The notes beneath the pieces were generated by a model. It saw only the letters and a program-made list of their open reading frames with translations. It made no database searches and was not told where the DNA came from. Positions 1 through 8,830 of a stretch of 36,889 nt of DNA are shown piece by piece. How positions within the stretch are numbered: the first letter of the stretch is position 1; every line of letters begins with the position of its first letter. The DNA comes from Gammaproteobacteria bacterium. GTDB lineage: Bacteria > Pseudomonadota > Gammaproteobacteria > GCA-001735895. Where the stretch lies: positions 1 through 36,889 of the forward strand of contig JAUVCH010000029.1 of NCBI GenBank assembly GCA_030595795.1, given 5' to 3'. The position numbers and the translations under genes are program-made.

Positions 1-1
1 G

Positions 2-562
2 GAAGTTTGCGGTGAAGCCAGTGATATGGCTTCCGGCCTCGAGCTGGCGACCCAGTTAAAACCCGATCTGGCGATTATCGACCTGTCGCTTGCGGGTGGT
101 AGCGGCCTCGACCTGATCGAACATATAAAAGCCCGGGATAGCGAAATTCTGATGCTGGTGGCTTCCATGCACGATGAAGCACTCTATGCCGAGCGCGTAC
201 TGGCAGCCGGTGCCAGGGGCTATGTTAATAAACAGGAAGCGCAGGACAAAATTATCAAGGCCATACGTCAGGTGCTCAGCGGCAAGGTATATCTTAGCGA
301 ACGTATGACCGAACGCATGCTTTCCGGCATGGTTGACGGTAAGGCCGAGAAACGCGATATCGACGCCCTGTCGAACCGAGAACTACAGGTTTTTGAAATG
401 ATTGGTCAGGGAATTTCGTCGAGCAACATGGCCGAACATTTGAACCTGAGCGTGAAAACAATCGAGACACATCAGGCTCATATTAAGAAAAAGCTGGGGC
501 TGTCTTCTGCCCACGAACTAACCCATCGCGCCGTGCGCTGGGTCATAGAGCAGGATCAATAA
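2..562 (+). CDS. NarL/LuxR-family response regulator, 5' truncated by window edge
   Basis: The gene encodes a DNA-binding response regulator of a two-component system. The reading frame is open to the first base of the window, and the residues before the first ATG (EVCGEASD) match the usual end of REC strand 2 in NarL-type regulators, so the true start lies upstream. The retained REC part has the likely phospho-acceptor Asp in LAIIDLSL. The C-terminal GerE/LuxR helix-turn-helix spans LSNRELQVFEMIGQG through TIETHQAHIKKKL. The cognate histidine kinase is not in the window. The gene ends 113 bp before the kinase-fusion gene, which has its own promoter. The family call is secure; the signal sensed is unknown. 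Confidence 0.9.
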   Translation, partial: EVCGEASDMASGLELATQLKPDLAIIDLSLAGGSGLDLIEHIKARDSEILMLVASMHDEALYAERVLAAGARGYVNKQEAQDKIIKAIRQVLSGKVYLSERMTERMLSGMVDGKAEKRDIDALSNRELQVFEMIGQGISSSNMAEHLNLSVKTIETHQAHIKKKLGLSSAHELTHRAVRWVIEQDQ

Positions 563-586
563 TTCAAGGGTTAGCCTGTGAATGAT

Positions 587-627
587 TTGATTGAAATCAA
601 TACAGACCTTTCCCAGACGATTATAGT
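587..627 (+). promoter_or_regulatory. Probable class II FNR/ANR-dependent promoter
   Basis: A perfect FNR/ANR half-site pair, TTGAT-TGAA-ATCAA, lies at 587-600. A good -10 hexamer, TATAGT (5 of 6 to consensus), lies at 622-627, with no evident -35. If transcription starts 7-8 bases after the -10, near 635, the site is centred at about -41.5. That is the position known for FNR-type class II activation, where the regulator overlaps the -35 region. The leader to the ATG at 676 would be about 41 nt. Motifs and spacing are seen directly; oxygen control is inferred. Confidence 0.75.
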
Positions 628-675
628 CACAAAATCAGGTCCCGGAAGAAACAGAGCGAAAGTCAGACCGATATC

Positions 676-2259
676 ATGTCGCAGACAAGTATAAAACAAA
701 CAGTGTCCGCCACAACCAGAACGCAGGCGTTGATCAGGGCATTAAATAATCCAGCCCTCTTTAAGCACCCAGTTGAAGCGATATCGATCATAGAAACCCA
801 CATTTCATGGATAATTCTAACTGGCCTCTATGCCTACAAAATAAAAAAACCAGTGGACTTAGGCTTTGTCGACTTTACCACTTTAGAGCAAAGAAAATTC
901 TATTGCGAAGAAGAGCTACGTCTAAATAGACGCCTGGCCGAGGATTTGTACATAAAAGTGATCGGCATCTACGGCAGTTATACTCATCCTAAACTGGAAC
1001 CCGGTGGCAACGCCATTGAGTATGCAGTACAGATGAGGGAATTTCCTCAGAAATGGCTAATGAGTTATTACGCCAGGAAAAAGTTATTAAGGATCGAACA
1101 CATTGACTCGATGGCTAAAGTTATCGCCGAATTTCATAATAGCGTTGAACACGTCCCGGTTAACAGCTCCTTTGGCAGCTGGGATACTATCGTCAAATGG
1201 AATCATGAAAATTTTCATCACCTGGAGCAGGTAATCCCACAGGCGCAACTGCCTGATTATTACCCGGATATAAAAAGCTGGTGCGAGCAACAGGAAGAAT
1301 TTCTAAAACCCGTAATTCAACTTCGTCAGCAAAACGGCTGGGTCCGCGAATGCCATGGCGACCTGCACCTGGGCAACATGGTGTTACTCGAAAATCAATG
1401 CACACCATTTGACTGTATCGAATTCAACGACGAACTGCGGTGGATCGATACGATGAGTGAGATCGCGTTTGTAGCCATGGATTTGCAGGCCAAAGATCAC
1501 GAGGTATTCACCTGGCATTTTCTCAATCGATATCTGATGGTCACCGGGGATTATTCCGGGCTCTCGATGCTGGCATATTATGTCGTCTATCGCGCCCTGG
1601 TTCGCGCTAAAGTCGAGGCATTAAGTGTCGATAAGCAGGAATTTAGCAAAAGCCGTCACTATCTGGATATTACCCAGTCCTGGATTAAGCCGAAATCTCC
1701 GGTGTTGATTTGCATGCATGGTTTGTCCGGCTCCGGTAAATCGACGGTTGCCGAAAATCTGTCATCGAAGTTAGGCGCTATCCATATCCGATCAGATATC
1801 GAACGCAAACGCTTATTCGATCTAGAGGCTACTGCTGATTCGGGTTCTTCGACTGGGCAGGGTATTTATACCGATGATATAAGCTGGAGAACCTACGATC
1901 GACTCGCTGAACTCGCAGAGAACCTTTTGTCTATCTGTTTTAATGTTATTGTCGATGCCGCCAATTTGAAGTGCGAGCAACGTGAATTATTCAGGGCCAC
2001 GGCGTCAAAGCTTAACGTCCCCTACTTCCTGATTAGCTGCGAGGCATCTGAACAGGAATTGCAACAAAGGATTGCTCAGCGATTAAAGCGAGGTATCGAT
2101 GCTTCAGAAGCCGATTGTTCGGTCCTGGCTGGCCAAATAAAAACTCAGCAAGTGCTTTCCATCGAAGAACTCGAAGACCCAGGTACGATTCTCTGTGAGC
2201 AACCCCAGCTCAGTGAGGCACAATTAGAGATCATTTTAGCTCGCCGTACCAGCCACTGA
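676..2259 (+). CDS. Aminoglycoside-phosphotransferase-like / P-loop kinase fusion protein
   Basis: This two-domain protein of 527 aa matches the COG2187 + COG0645 architecture. The N-terminal half (about residues 30-330) is a choline/aminoglycoside-kinase-like fold, with the catalytic loop HGDLHLGN at 227-234 and the metal-binding Asp in FDCIEF (D246). The C-terminal part is a P-loop kinase with Walker A GLSGSGKST at 349-357. The substrate is unknown. Similar fusions include Rv2004c of the Mycobacterium tuberculosis DosR hypoxia regulon (established knowledge), which fits the FNR-type promoter just upstream. The start at 676 precedes the conserved region by a normal distance. The 3' end overlaps the convergent trxC gene by 24 bp. 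Resistance to aminoglycosides should not be inferred from the domain name. Confidence 0.85.
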   Translation: MSQTSIKQTVSATTRTQALIRALNNPALFKHPVEAISIIETHISWIILTGLYAYKIKKPVDLGFVDFTTLEQRKFYCEEELRLNRRLAEDLYIKVIGIYGSYTHPKLEPGGNAIEYAVQMREFPQKWLMSYYARKKLLRIEHIDSMAKVIAEFHNSVEHVPVNSSFGSWDTIVKWNHENFHHLEQVIPQAQLPDYYPDIKSWCEQQEEFLKPVIQLRQQNGWVRECHGDLHLGNMVLLENQCTPFDCIEFNDELRWIDTMSEIAFVAMDLQAKDHEVFTWHFLNRYLMVTGDYSGLSMLAYYVVYRALVRAKVEALSVDKQEFSKSRHYLDITQSWIKPKSPVLICMHGLSGSGKSTVAENLSSKLGAIHIRSDIERKRLFDLEATADSGSSTGQGIYTDDISWRTYDRLAELAENLLSICFNVIVDAANLKCEQRELFRATASKLNVPYFLISCEASEQELQQRIAQRLKRGIDASEADCSVLAGQIKTQQVLSIEELEDPGTILCEQPQLSEAQLEIILARRTSH

Positions 2260-2682
2260 ACGTATCCAGTTACTGATGGCTGAAGGCATCATGGCACCCG
2301 ACTGCCGTTGCACCTCTTTGCCCTGGTGGAACAGAATCATTGTCGGAATACTGCTAATCTTCATGCGCATGGCTATCTCGGGCTCAGCCTCGGTATTCAA
2401 CTTGGCCAACCTGAAATGGGGCTCAAGCTCGGCAGCCGATTTCGCGAACGCAGGCCCCATCGCCTTACAGGGTCCACACCAGGGTGCCCAGAAATCAACT
2501 ATCAACGGTATATCATTGCGCTTTAAATGCTGATCAAAATCGGCGCTACGCAATTCAACTGGGCTCGAAGTAAACAATAGTTGCTTACATTTACCACAAA
2601 TAGGTTGATCTTCGAGCCTTTGCGCAGGCAGGCGGTTTACACCCGAACAATGCACACAAACAATATTGACTGATTCATTCAT
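2236..2682 (-). CDS. trxC: Thioredoxin 2 with N-terminal zinc ribbon
   Basis: This cytoplasmic thioredoxin of the TrxC type reduces protein disulfides. At 148 aa it has the TrxC layout: an N-terminal zinc-binding module with two CxxC pairs (C9/C12 and C29/C32) followed by a thioredoxin fold with the active site WCGPC at 68-72 and the conserved cis-proline region SSIPTM. Length and both motifs separate it from TrxA, which lacks the zinc ribbon. It is transcribed toward the kinase-fusion gene and their ends overlap. In E. coli trxC is OxyR-controlled; no OxyR site was recognised here. Confidence 0.95.
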   Translation of the reverse strand: MNESVNIVCVHCSGVNRLPAQRLEDQPICGKCKQLLFTSSPVELRSADFDQHLKRNDIPLIVDFWAPWCGPCKAMGPAFAKSAAELEPHFRLAKLNTEAEPEIAMRMKISSIPTMILFHQGKEVQRQSGAMMPSAISNWIRSVAGTAS

Positions 2683-2768
2683 ATCGACACCTCGAATTTA
2701 ATATTGGGTCGATTTTTATTTTTACCAGTCACTGGATAGCATCTGAGAAGCCTGATATGCCAAATCAA

Positions 2769-2799
2769 TAAAAAAAGGGTTTACAAAATGCAAACCCTT
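2769..2799 (-). terminator. Rho-independent terminator of the tRNA unit
   Basis: Read on the minus strand, a perfect 8-bp stem AAGGGTTT/AAACCCTT with a 9-nt loop (2775-2799) is followed at once by a run of T residues. It lies 15 bp downstream of the tRNA-Glu CCA end, so it is well placed to end the tRNA-Ala/tRNA-Glu transcript. Confidence 0.85.
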
Positions 2800-2813
2800 G
2801 ATTTATTAATAAG

Positions 2814-2890
2814 TGGCGTCCCCAAGGGGATTCGAACCCCTGTTACCGCCGTGAAAGGGCGGTGTCCTAGGCCGACTAGACGATGGGGAC
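2814..2890 (-). tRNA. tRNA-Glu (anticodon TTC)
   Basis: A full cloverleaf reads on the minus strand. The acceptor stem is GTCCCCA/TGGGGAC, the anticodon arm CCGCC-CTTTCAC-GGCGG carries TTC, and the T arm is CAGGG-GTTCGAA-CCCCT. The discriminator is G and the 3' CCA is encoded (2814-2816). The D loop is one base longer than in E. coli tRNA-Glu, giving 77 nt. It lies 21 bp after tRNA-Ala and is probably co-transcribed with it. Confidence 0.97.
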
Positions 2891-2911
2891 ACTGAGTTCC
2901 AGTTAGAAAAC

Positions 2912-2987
2912 TGGTGGAGCCAGGCGGGATCGAACCGCCGACCTCAACACTGCCAGTGTTGCGCTCTCCCAGCTGAGCTATGGCCCC
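2912..2987 (-). tRNA. tRNA-Ala (anticodon GGC)
   Basis: A full cloverleaf of 76 nt reads on the minus strand. The acceptor stem GGGGCCA/TGGCTCC contains one G-U pair. The anticodon arm ACACTGGCAGTGT carries GGC and the T arm is GGCGG-TTCGATC-CCGCC. The discriminator is A and the CCA is encoded. It is the first gene of a two-tRNA unit. Confidence 0.97.
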
Positions 2988-3001
2988 GTGAGAGAGCGCG
3001 T

Positions 3002-3030
3002 ACTTTAATCAAGCGACCTACTACTGTCAA
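3002..3030 (-). promoter_or_regulatory. Sigma-70-type promoter of the tRNA unit
   Basis: On the minus strand a consensus -35 TTGACA (3025-3030), a 17-bp spacer and a -10 TAAAGT (3002-3007, 4 of 6) precede tRNA-Ala. They are followed by a GC-rich discriminator (GCGC), a feature associated with stringent control of stable-RNA promoters. Start-site position is inferred. Confidence 0.75.
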
Positions 3031-3133
3031 GGGGAAAACTGGAAATTAATCGGTACTAATTAAATAACTTTTTGATTGAATATATCCGGGTATTTTAACG
3101 GTTTAAGCGGTAACAAAAACCAGCCACTGGCGA

Positions 3134-5905
3134 TTACTGGAAGGTCTGTATCTGGTAGATATTGACATCGTTTCCGGAGTAGATTCCGAAGGTGGCGGTA
3201 GCCGAGGGATTGTCGTCAAAAGGGTCCACGCCCACGGTGGTATCCCATTCGTATCTCAACCAGTCGGCCACAACAGTCAAGTTAGGCGTAACAATAATAC
3301 TGCCATCGATGCCAGCACCAGGTGCGGTCAGGGTGACACCCTGGTCTCCTAATAATGTTGGTGATATCGTGACGGTAACTGCCGAAGTTGCCGGAGTACT
3401 CAAATTATCAGTAATGACAAGATCACCGGTAGCAACATTTGTACAATCATTATCATCACTGTTGATTACATAGGTGCCTGATAGATCGTAGTATTCAACA
3501 AACATTGGCATCGCCAGATCGATTAGTTCCGAACCATGTACGTTGCTCATTTTGATTCTACCAAAGCGTAGATGGACTGGATTTGGGGTTAAAGTGAAAG
3601 GTGCAGTCGTGCTGATCCCTTCCTGGTCGATGACAGTAGTCACCGTTATGTCGATATCAGAATCGAACTCAGATATTTCACTGTTGGCATCTCGGTTGTA
3701 TAGAAATTCGTCGTTAGGGAAAACGTAGGTAAAAGTCCCATTGGCATTATCAGTCGGCGCAGCAAACCCAACAATATCGGTGGTATAGGTAATCGCCATT
3801 AGAGTCAATAAATCTGAGCCTAGCTGGGTATTATCCGCGACCGGCCCGGTAACGCTAACACTGCTAGCATCTAACTTTCCCCACGCCCCTTTGTAATTCA
3901 ACGTCGGATCATCCAGTGCATTCATCGCGCTGACAATGAAGGATGGATATATAGCACCGTAAAAGAAGGACTCACCAACATAGGTAAAAGGCGTCAGCAT
4001 CAACAAAGGATCTTGTACACAGGTATTAGCAAACTCACCATTCGTTACGGCAATATCAAAATACGCAGGAATAAACCGTCCAACAATAATATCGTCCCCA
4101 ACAATATCGGCACCGAGCACTCCAAGGTAAGCTGTTGCCAGGGCTTGCAGAGTGAAACTGCCCACTTCGGTATATTGTAGATCATTGACAGTAGCAGAAC
4201 CGCCTGCAAATTCAGCTTCGAGTAAATCACCATTGTTTAGCGTACCAACAATACCGGTAGCTGGCGTAAAACCACCCGTTGTCAAAGCGAATAAATCTGT
4301 ATCCCAGGCATAACTCGGTGCTACCGCATTATCATCATAGCGACTACCCAAATCTAGCACACCATCACCAACCCCGCCTTCAGTATCATCGGCCGCACTC
4401 CACAACACTCCGGCAACGGTTGCACTGAAATCACTACCAGCAGTAGTAAATTTAGTTCCAATAGCAGTAACGGTCATTGGATTGAGTGTAATTCCAGCAA
4501 TAATATTAGTAACAGCAAGCCCAAAAGGTCGGACAGTTAGTAAACTCGACGTGCCGGTAATAATTGAACTTGAATGCACCAGAGTAGTATCCTCAAGTGT
4601 TAACGCATACTGTCCAACATCAGTGGTATTTAAATCAAACGTTGCACTGCCAGGCGTTGCTGAAAAATCAAGCGTTATGCCCGCAGGAGCCGCAGAAATA
4701 GATGTTCCATTTATTGTTGGGCTAGCGGCACCGAGTAAAACTCCAGCACGATCGATACTGGCTTGAAGGCTTTGTGCATTCGAATTGTAATTTGTATCGA
4801 TCGCACAACTCGGGCTAGCCGCCGCATCATCGGTCCACATTTCTACGGTCATCGATTGCGGTCTTCCCGCTATCTGTATCGGATCTTCGGTGATGATAAA
4901 GGCATTTCGACTAAAATTAATCAGGACGCTGCTCGAAGCTACACCCTCGGCTGTATCACTAACGGTTATGATGACATCTTCAGCATGGGTATTTGAAAAA
5001 TTCAAAACGATTTCTGCTAAATCGGTGGGGACAAAAGTGTAGCTAACGGCACCATTGTCATCGGTATCTGGATCTGGTGCCAAGACACCATCTGCATTGC
5101 TGATACTCCAGTTACCGTGACCAGTCGATACTGTTATCTGTACCTGGTTGGTATAATTCGGAACCGGATTATTATTAGCTAGTTCTGCGATGATGGTAAC
5201 CGCATTGGCCAGACAGGTACTGGCGTTAACCGTAGTGGGCGTGATGCTGAAGTGATTTAACTGCGGCCCGCCACCGCCTCCTGCCCCATTATTAGTACTA
5301 CCCTCGGTAGGAACTTCAGCAGCTGATGGTGTGCTGTTCCAGTCACCTGTTCCATCCGGGTCGCGAAACATGAACTTGTCGCTAGCACCCGGTGTTGATG
5401 CCTGGGAGTCGAAGGCCAATTCGTCACCAGTACAATCGGCTACTTCCTGATCATTGAAACCATCTACCGAGAGGTAATCGATCACCAGACCACTGCCATC
5501 TAGCAGTATCGCGTCAAATCCGGTAGAAAAATTATAATAACTGCCGATAGAGCCATCATTTAATACCAGCCAGGGAAAGGTTGTGTCATCAAAAGATGAT
5601 AAATTTATCTCTAAACTACAACCATCGTCGTCATTTTTCTTTCCCTTGTCGTCAAATTCACAAATTTGAATTGTCCAGTCCGAATAAATCACAGGATCGA
5701 TGCTCGTATCTAGAATTTCCACCTCGACAAAATCATTTGGATCGTTTGCCTGCGTGGTATTGTCTTTAAAAAACTCATTGAGACTAGCCTGCCCTAGATA
5801 GATTGAGCATTCATCGCCCACAGCCGCGTATACCGACGAGGACATTATTGACAACAACGCCAAACTAATCGGTATCAACAAATATTTATGAATAAGTCTT
5901 TTCAT
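3134..5905 (-). CDS. Large secreted DUF6701 (MshQ-like) surface protein
   Basis: This 923-aa exported protein has a clear Sec signal peptide (MKRL..., hydrophobic core, SSVYA/AVGD cleavage site). After it comes a segment resembling a lamin-tail-type beta fold (about 40-180), then a Gly-rich linker (GGGGG near 211) and long Ig/invasin-like beta-rich stretches. The C-terminal third matches DUF6701, known from MshQ: RFGRIKMSNVHGSE, FVEYYDLSGTYVINSDD, and the terminal ATFGIYSGNDVNIY. It is acidic, Asp/Thr-rich and Cys-poor, as expected for an exposed protein. MshQ belongs to MSHA-type pilus clusters, but no pilus genes lie nearby, so this copy stands alone. The role, adhesion or pilus tip, is inferred. 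The gene starts 236 bp beyond and runs toward the tRNA unit. Confidence 0.8.
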   Translation of the reverse strand: MKRLIHKYLLIPISLALLSIMSSSVYAAVGDECSIYLGQASLNEFFKDNTTQANDPNDFVEVEILDTSIDPVIYSDWTIQICEFDDKGKKNDDDGCSLEINLSSFDDTTFPWLVLNDGSIGSYYNFSTGFDAILLDGSGLVIDYLSVDGFNDQEVADCTGDELAFDSQASTPGASDKFMFRDPDGTGDWNSTPSAAEVPTEGSTNNGAGGGGGPQLNHFSITPTTVNASTCLANAVTIIAELANNNPVPNYTNQVQITVSTGHGNWSISNADGVLAPDPDTDDNGAVSYTFVPTDLAEIVLNFSNTHAEDVIITVSDTAEGVASSSVLINFSRNAFIITEDPIQIAGRPQSMTVEMWTDDAAASPSCAIDTNYNSNAQSLQASIDRAGVLLGAASPTINGTSISAAPAGITLDFSATPGSATFDLNTTDVGQYALTLEDTTLVHSSSIITGTSSLLTVRPFGLAVTNIIAGITLNPMTVTAIGTKFTTAGSDFSATVAGVLWSAADDTEGGVGDGVLDLGSRYDDNAVAPSYAWDTDLFALTTGGFTPATGIVGTLNNGDLLEAEFAGGSATVNDLQYTEVGSFTLQALATAYLGVLGADIVGDDIIVGRFIPAYFDIAVTNGEFANTCVQDPLLMLTPFTYVGESFFYGAIYPSFIVSAMNALDDPTLNYKGAWGKLDASSVSVTGPVADNTQLGSDLLTLMAITYTTDIVGFAAPTDNANGTFTYVFPNDEFLYNRDANSEISEFDSDIDITVTTVIDQEGISTTAPFTLTPNPVHLRFGRIKMSNVHGSELIDLAMPMFVEYYDLSGTYVINSDDNDCTNVATGDLVITDNLSTPATSAVTVTISPTLLGDQGVTLTAPGAGIDGSIIVTPNLTVVADWLRYEWDTTVGVDPFDDNPSATATFGIYSGNDVNIYQIQTFQ

Positions 5906-6150
5906 TAATGGCCAGAAATACGTTTTTGGTGGACAGCTTGTGTTGAATAAATGCTTTTATACCACCTAGTTAATACATATAAAGCATTTTACTATCGAAT
6001 ATAACTCTCAATCGGACAAAAGGTCAGGTTTAAGTGATAAATACTGTACTGTCTTATTCATCATCGTGATGCTGTATGTCCAATCATTATTTATAAAAAC
6101 CGGGGGATTTTAGTATCGTCGGGTTCTTTAGCCTATCGTCAGAAAATCTC

Positions 6151-6579
6151 ATGTCAAAACCCCAGGTCACCCATATCAATACCCAGGAAGCCTGGGAACT
6201 CCTCGAAAAAGAGCCCAAGGTTGCCTTCATCGATGTTCGCTCTGATATGGAATATCTGTTTATCGGGCACCCTAAGAGCGCGGTTAACATTCCCTGGATT
6301 ACCGAGCCGGACTGGGAGGTAAATCCGAACTTTGTTCGCGAAGCCAGGAAGCTGGTATTAGGTGGTATTATTGACTCTCCCGAGCATCATTCAGTGCCGG
6401 TTTTACTCATTTGTCGTAGTGGTAACCGTTCTGACGAAGCGGGTAAATTACTCGTCGAAAACGGTTTTACGCGTGTTTACAATATCGAACAGGGATTTGA
6501 AGGCGAGCTAGACGATAACCACCATCGCAGTACTCAGGGCGGGTGGCGATATGACAACCTGCCCTGGGAGCAATGCTAA
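6151..6579 (+). CDS. Rhodanese-like sulfurtransferase domain protein
   Basis: This single-domain rhodanese-family protein of 142 aa has the active-site loop CRSGNRS, with the catalytic cysteine at about residue 88. The fold is otherwise standard: an AFIDVRS strand near residue 25 and the C-terminal YNIEQGFEG. The C-terminal WRYDNLPW ending is typical of proteobacterial stand-alone rhodaneses. It may act in sulfur transfer or thiol handling; the acceptor is unknown. Its stop overlaps the end of the convergent rhomboid gene by 4 bp. Confidence 0.9.
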   Translation: MSKPQVTHINTQEAWELLEKEPKVAFIDVRSDMEYLFIGHPKSAVNIPWITEPDWEVNPNFVREARKLVLGGIIDSPEHHSVPVLLICRSGNRSDEAGKLLVENGFTRVYNIEQGFEGELDDNHHRSTQGGWRYDNLPWEQC

Positions 6580-7268
6580 TGCTCGGTACCACGATCAAAT
6601 AATGATATTGACGAGCTTTTAAAAATTGGCACCAGGATGATGCCCGCGACAAATCCACCGATATGCGCCCACCAGGCGGTGTTCCCTGGCGAACCATTGT
6701 ATACAGCGTAAAATTGCAGGCCGATCCAGATGCCGATTACCAGAAATGCTGGTAATGGCAAAGGGATGCGATAAAAAAACAATACCAATACCCTCACCTT
6801 TGGGTGCAGCATCAAATAAGCCCCTAGAACGCCCGCGATTGCGCCACTGGCACCGACTAGCGGAATACTAGAGGTCGGATCCATAAATGCATGGGTGAAA
6901 CTCGCCGCCAATCCGCAAAGTAGATAAAAAACCAGGAATCGAAAGTGCCCCATGCAGTCCTCAACATTATCGCCGAAAATCCATAGGTAAAGCATGTTGC
7001 TAAGGAGGTGAAGCCATCCGCTATGCAGGAAAAGAGAGGTTAACAAGGTCAGTTCGGCTGGAATTCGAACTAGTTCACTGGCCAGTTCTCGATATTCAAA
7101 CAACACCGCTGGAATCACCGCAAAACTTATAACCATCGAGTAGCTATCCTCGCCAGGCAATAGCTGCTGATATAAAAACAAAACCGCACACACTCCCAAT
7201 ATCAGGAAGGTAACGAATTCAAACGGTATTATTTTAAGAGGGTTTTTATCGTGTAGCGGTAATAACAT
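6576..7268 (-). CDS. Rhomboid-family intramembrane serine protease
   Basis: This 230-aa polytopic membrane protein has the rhomboid catalytic dyad: Ser141 in GASGAIAG and His202 in WWAHIGGF. The L1-loop/TM2 signature FLHSGWLHLLSNMLYLW is present at about 80-96, and six or so hydrophobic segments are visible. It probably cleaves single-pass membrane proteins within the bilayer; the substrate is unknown. It starts 17 bp after the end of the DamX-like gene on the same strand, so the two are likely co-transcribed. Confidence 0.93.
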   Translation of the reverse strand: MLLPLHDKNPLKIIPFEFVTFLILGVCAVLFLYQQLLPGEDSYSMVISFAVIPAVLFEYRELASELVRIPAELTLLTSLFLHSGWLHLLSNMLYLWIFGDNVEDCMGHFRFLVFYLLCGLAASFTHAFMDPTSSIPLVGASGAIAGVLGAYLMLHPKVRVLVLFFYRIPLPLPAFLVIGIWIGLQFYAVYNGSPGNTAWWAHIGGFVAGIILVPIFKSSSISLFDRGTEH

Positions 7269-7285
7269 CGCAATCCATATTCAAG

Positions 7286-8617
7286 CTAATTGTCCCCGGT
7301 GGCATCCTGAAGACGACCAATTTCCTGTGCTATGCGCCCAAGAGTTCTGGGGATTGGGCTATTTGCGCGTAATGCATCCGGTATATTTTTAATCTGCCTG
7401 TCGGCCTCGAGACGACTTTCGTACTCGCCATAAAAAATACTGTAAACAATCCGCTCCTGAGCCATAGTTCGAAACACTCTAATCTGGCTGATATCAACCC
7501 CCTTAGACTCCAGTTGAATAATGTATTCTTGAAATGAGCTCGGATTTAAGTTATCAAATCCTATCGACATAATCTGAATAGTTCCGCGTCGTTGATCATT
7601 CTGCACTATCCATTCCAGACTTGTTTCCAGTAACGCCTGGAGCCAGTTGACTTGAATATCATCCAACGCTTCCTGTGGTGATACCTCGGCCGTTTCGTTT
7701 TCCTCAGCTGCCTCAACTACTTCAATAGTGGTTGGTTCCTCAATAACAGGCACAGGTAACTCAGGTTCCACTGGCGCTTCGGCAATAACAGGTTCCTGTT
7801 TTACTGTCGGCGCATTTTCTGTTTCATCCTCTATTTTGGTATCAATTTTATCAACGACTACGATTTCACTTTCAGGTGTTTCGATCGTCTGCTCTGCAAT
7901 ACTTTGCCAATAAACCACTCCAACCAAAAGCAATACTAGGGCCAGGAACCCTATCGAATAACTGGTACGCATCAAGGCAGACTTTGGCGACTCCGACTTA
8001 ATCGAAAATGAGCCTGCATCTCGCAGGATAATTTCATTCAGTTGAGTGAACACACCTTTCGCGCCGCGAATTCTTTTTTTAATCGGGTGAGTGATATTCA
8101 TCTCGCCCAGAGGTTGCTCGGGGAAAATCGAGTATTGCAAATACGCCTCGGCCTCTTCCAGGCTACAGGGCATCAATTGAAAACTCCTGGCTTCGATTTG
8201 AAATTGCTGCGCCAGTTGTCTGAATGGTTTGAAACCATCATTGCTGGTAGCGATGATCACATTGAGGCTTTTATCTTTACCTTCGGTAGACCAGCTTTGG
8301 AATATCTGATGTTGCGCCTTGTTGGAAGCCTCTTCGAAATGATCGAGAACAATAATATCATCCTGGCCGGCAACCTCGGCAGTTCGTGTAATCTGAGCGG
8401 CCATATCGCCTTCACCCGACTCGTTGGGTTGCCTAAAATCGATCCAGTGGATATTGAATTCAGAGAGCCTTAGGGACGTTAATTGCCGTAACAGCCTGGA
8501 TTTTCCGACACCATCATTGCCGTATAATAAAAACACCGACGATGCCCGATTGATTTCGCGTACGAAATCCTCCATCAGGTTTGCCGTTTGTCGAGTTAGA
8601 AAGAAATGGTCAGTCAC
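7286..8617 (-). CDS. DamX-like ATPase with transmembrane segment and SPOR domain
   Basis: This 443-aa protein has an ordered architecture. An N-terminal AAA/ExeA-like P-loop ATPase has Walker A GNDGVGKS at 33-40 and Walker B DDIIVLDHFE at 86-95. A single transmembrane helix follows at about 219-237, then a Glu/Pro/Val-rich periplasmic linker (about 245-325). The C-terminal domain (about 340-430, IQIMSIGF to RTLGRIAQEI) resembles a SPOR repeat that binds denuded septal peptidoglycan. The layout matches the family annotated as DamX or SPOR-domain ATPases in marine Gammaproteobacteria; E. coli DamX has no functional ATPase domain. A role in division or cell-envelope work is inferred. It probably forms an operon with the rhomboid gene. 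Confidence 0.75.
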   Translation of the reverse strand: MTDHFFLTRQTANLMEDFVREINRASSVFLLYGNDGVGKSRLLRQLTSLRLSEFNIHWIDFRQPNESGEGDMAAQITRTAEVAGQDDIIVLDHFEEASNKAQHQIFQSWSTEGKDKSLNVIIATSNDGFKPFRQLAQQFQIEARSFQLMPCSLEEAEAYLQYSIFPEQPLGEMNITHPIKKRIRGAKGVFTQLNEIILRDAGSFSIKSESPKSALMRTSYSIGFLALVLLLVGVVYWQSIAEQTIETPESEIVVVDKIDTKIEDETENAPTVKQEPVIAEAPVEPELPVPVIEEPTTIEVVEAAEENETAEVSPQEALDDIQVNWLQALLETSLEWIVQNDQRRGTIQIMSIGFDNLNPSSFQEYIIQLESKGVDISQIRVFRTMAQERIVYSIFYGEYESRLEADRQIKNIPDALRANSPIPRTLGRIAQEIGRLQDATGDN

Positions 8618-8749
8618 AGGTGATCTTTGTCGCCATCAGAATTTCGGTTCAATTAATAATGCTATTATCAAAAATAATTAACGCCAGGCGCGTTTAATAT
8701 ATTTCCCGATACCAGGCAATGCATTAAAATTAATACTATAGATTGTAAA

Positions 8750-8778
8750 TTGACATTTTGACCAGAATTCCTTATTTA
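8750..8778 (+). promoter_or_regulatory. Candidate sigma-70 promoter for the IMPase/nuclease pair
   Basis: A consensus -35 TTGACA (8750-8755) is followed after 17 bp by TATTTA (8773-8778), a weak -10 matching 3 of 6. It lies in the divergent region between the DamX-like gene and the gene at 8831. Support is modest. Confidence 0.4.
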
Positions 8779-8830
8779 GCAACCTCTAATCAAGAATACG
8801 ACACTCGAACATGACTGGACCTACAACTTA

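Noticed and set aside
2814..2987. tRNA genes as integration site of a mobile element
   Set aside because: No repeat of either tRNA 3' end and no integrase was seen in the window.
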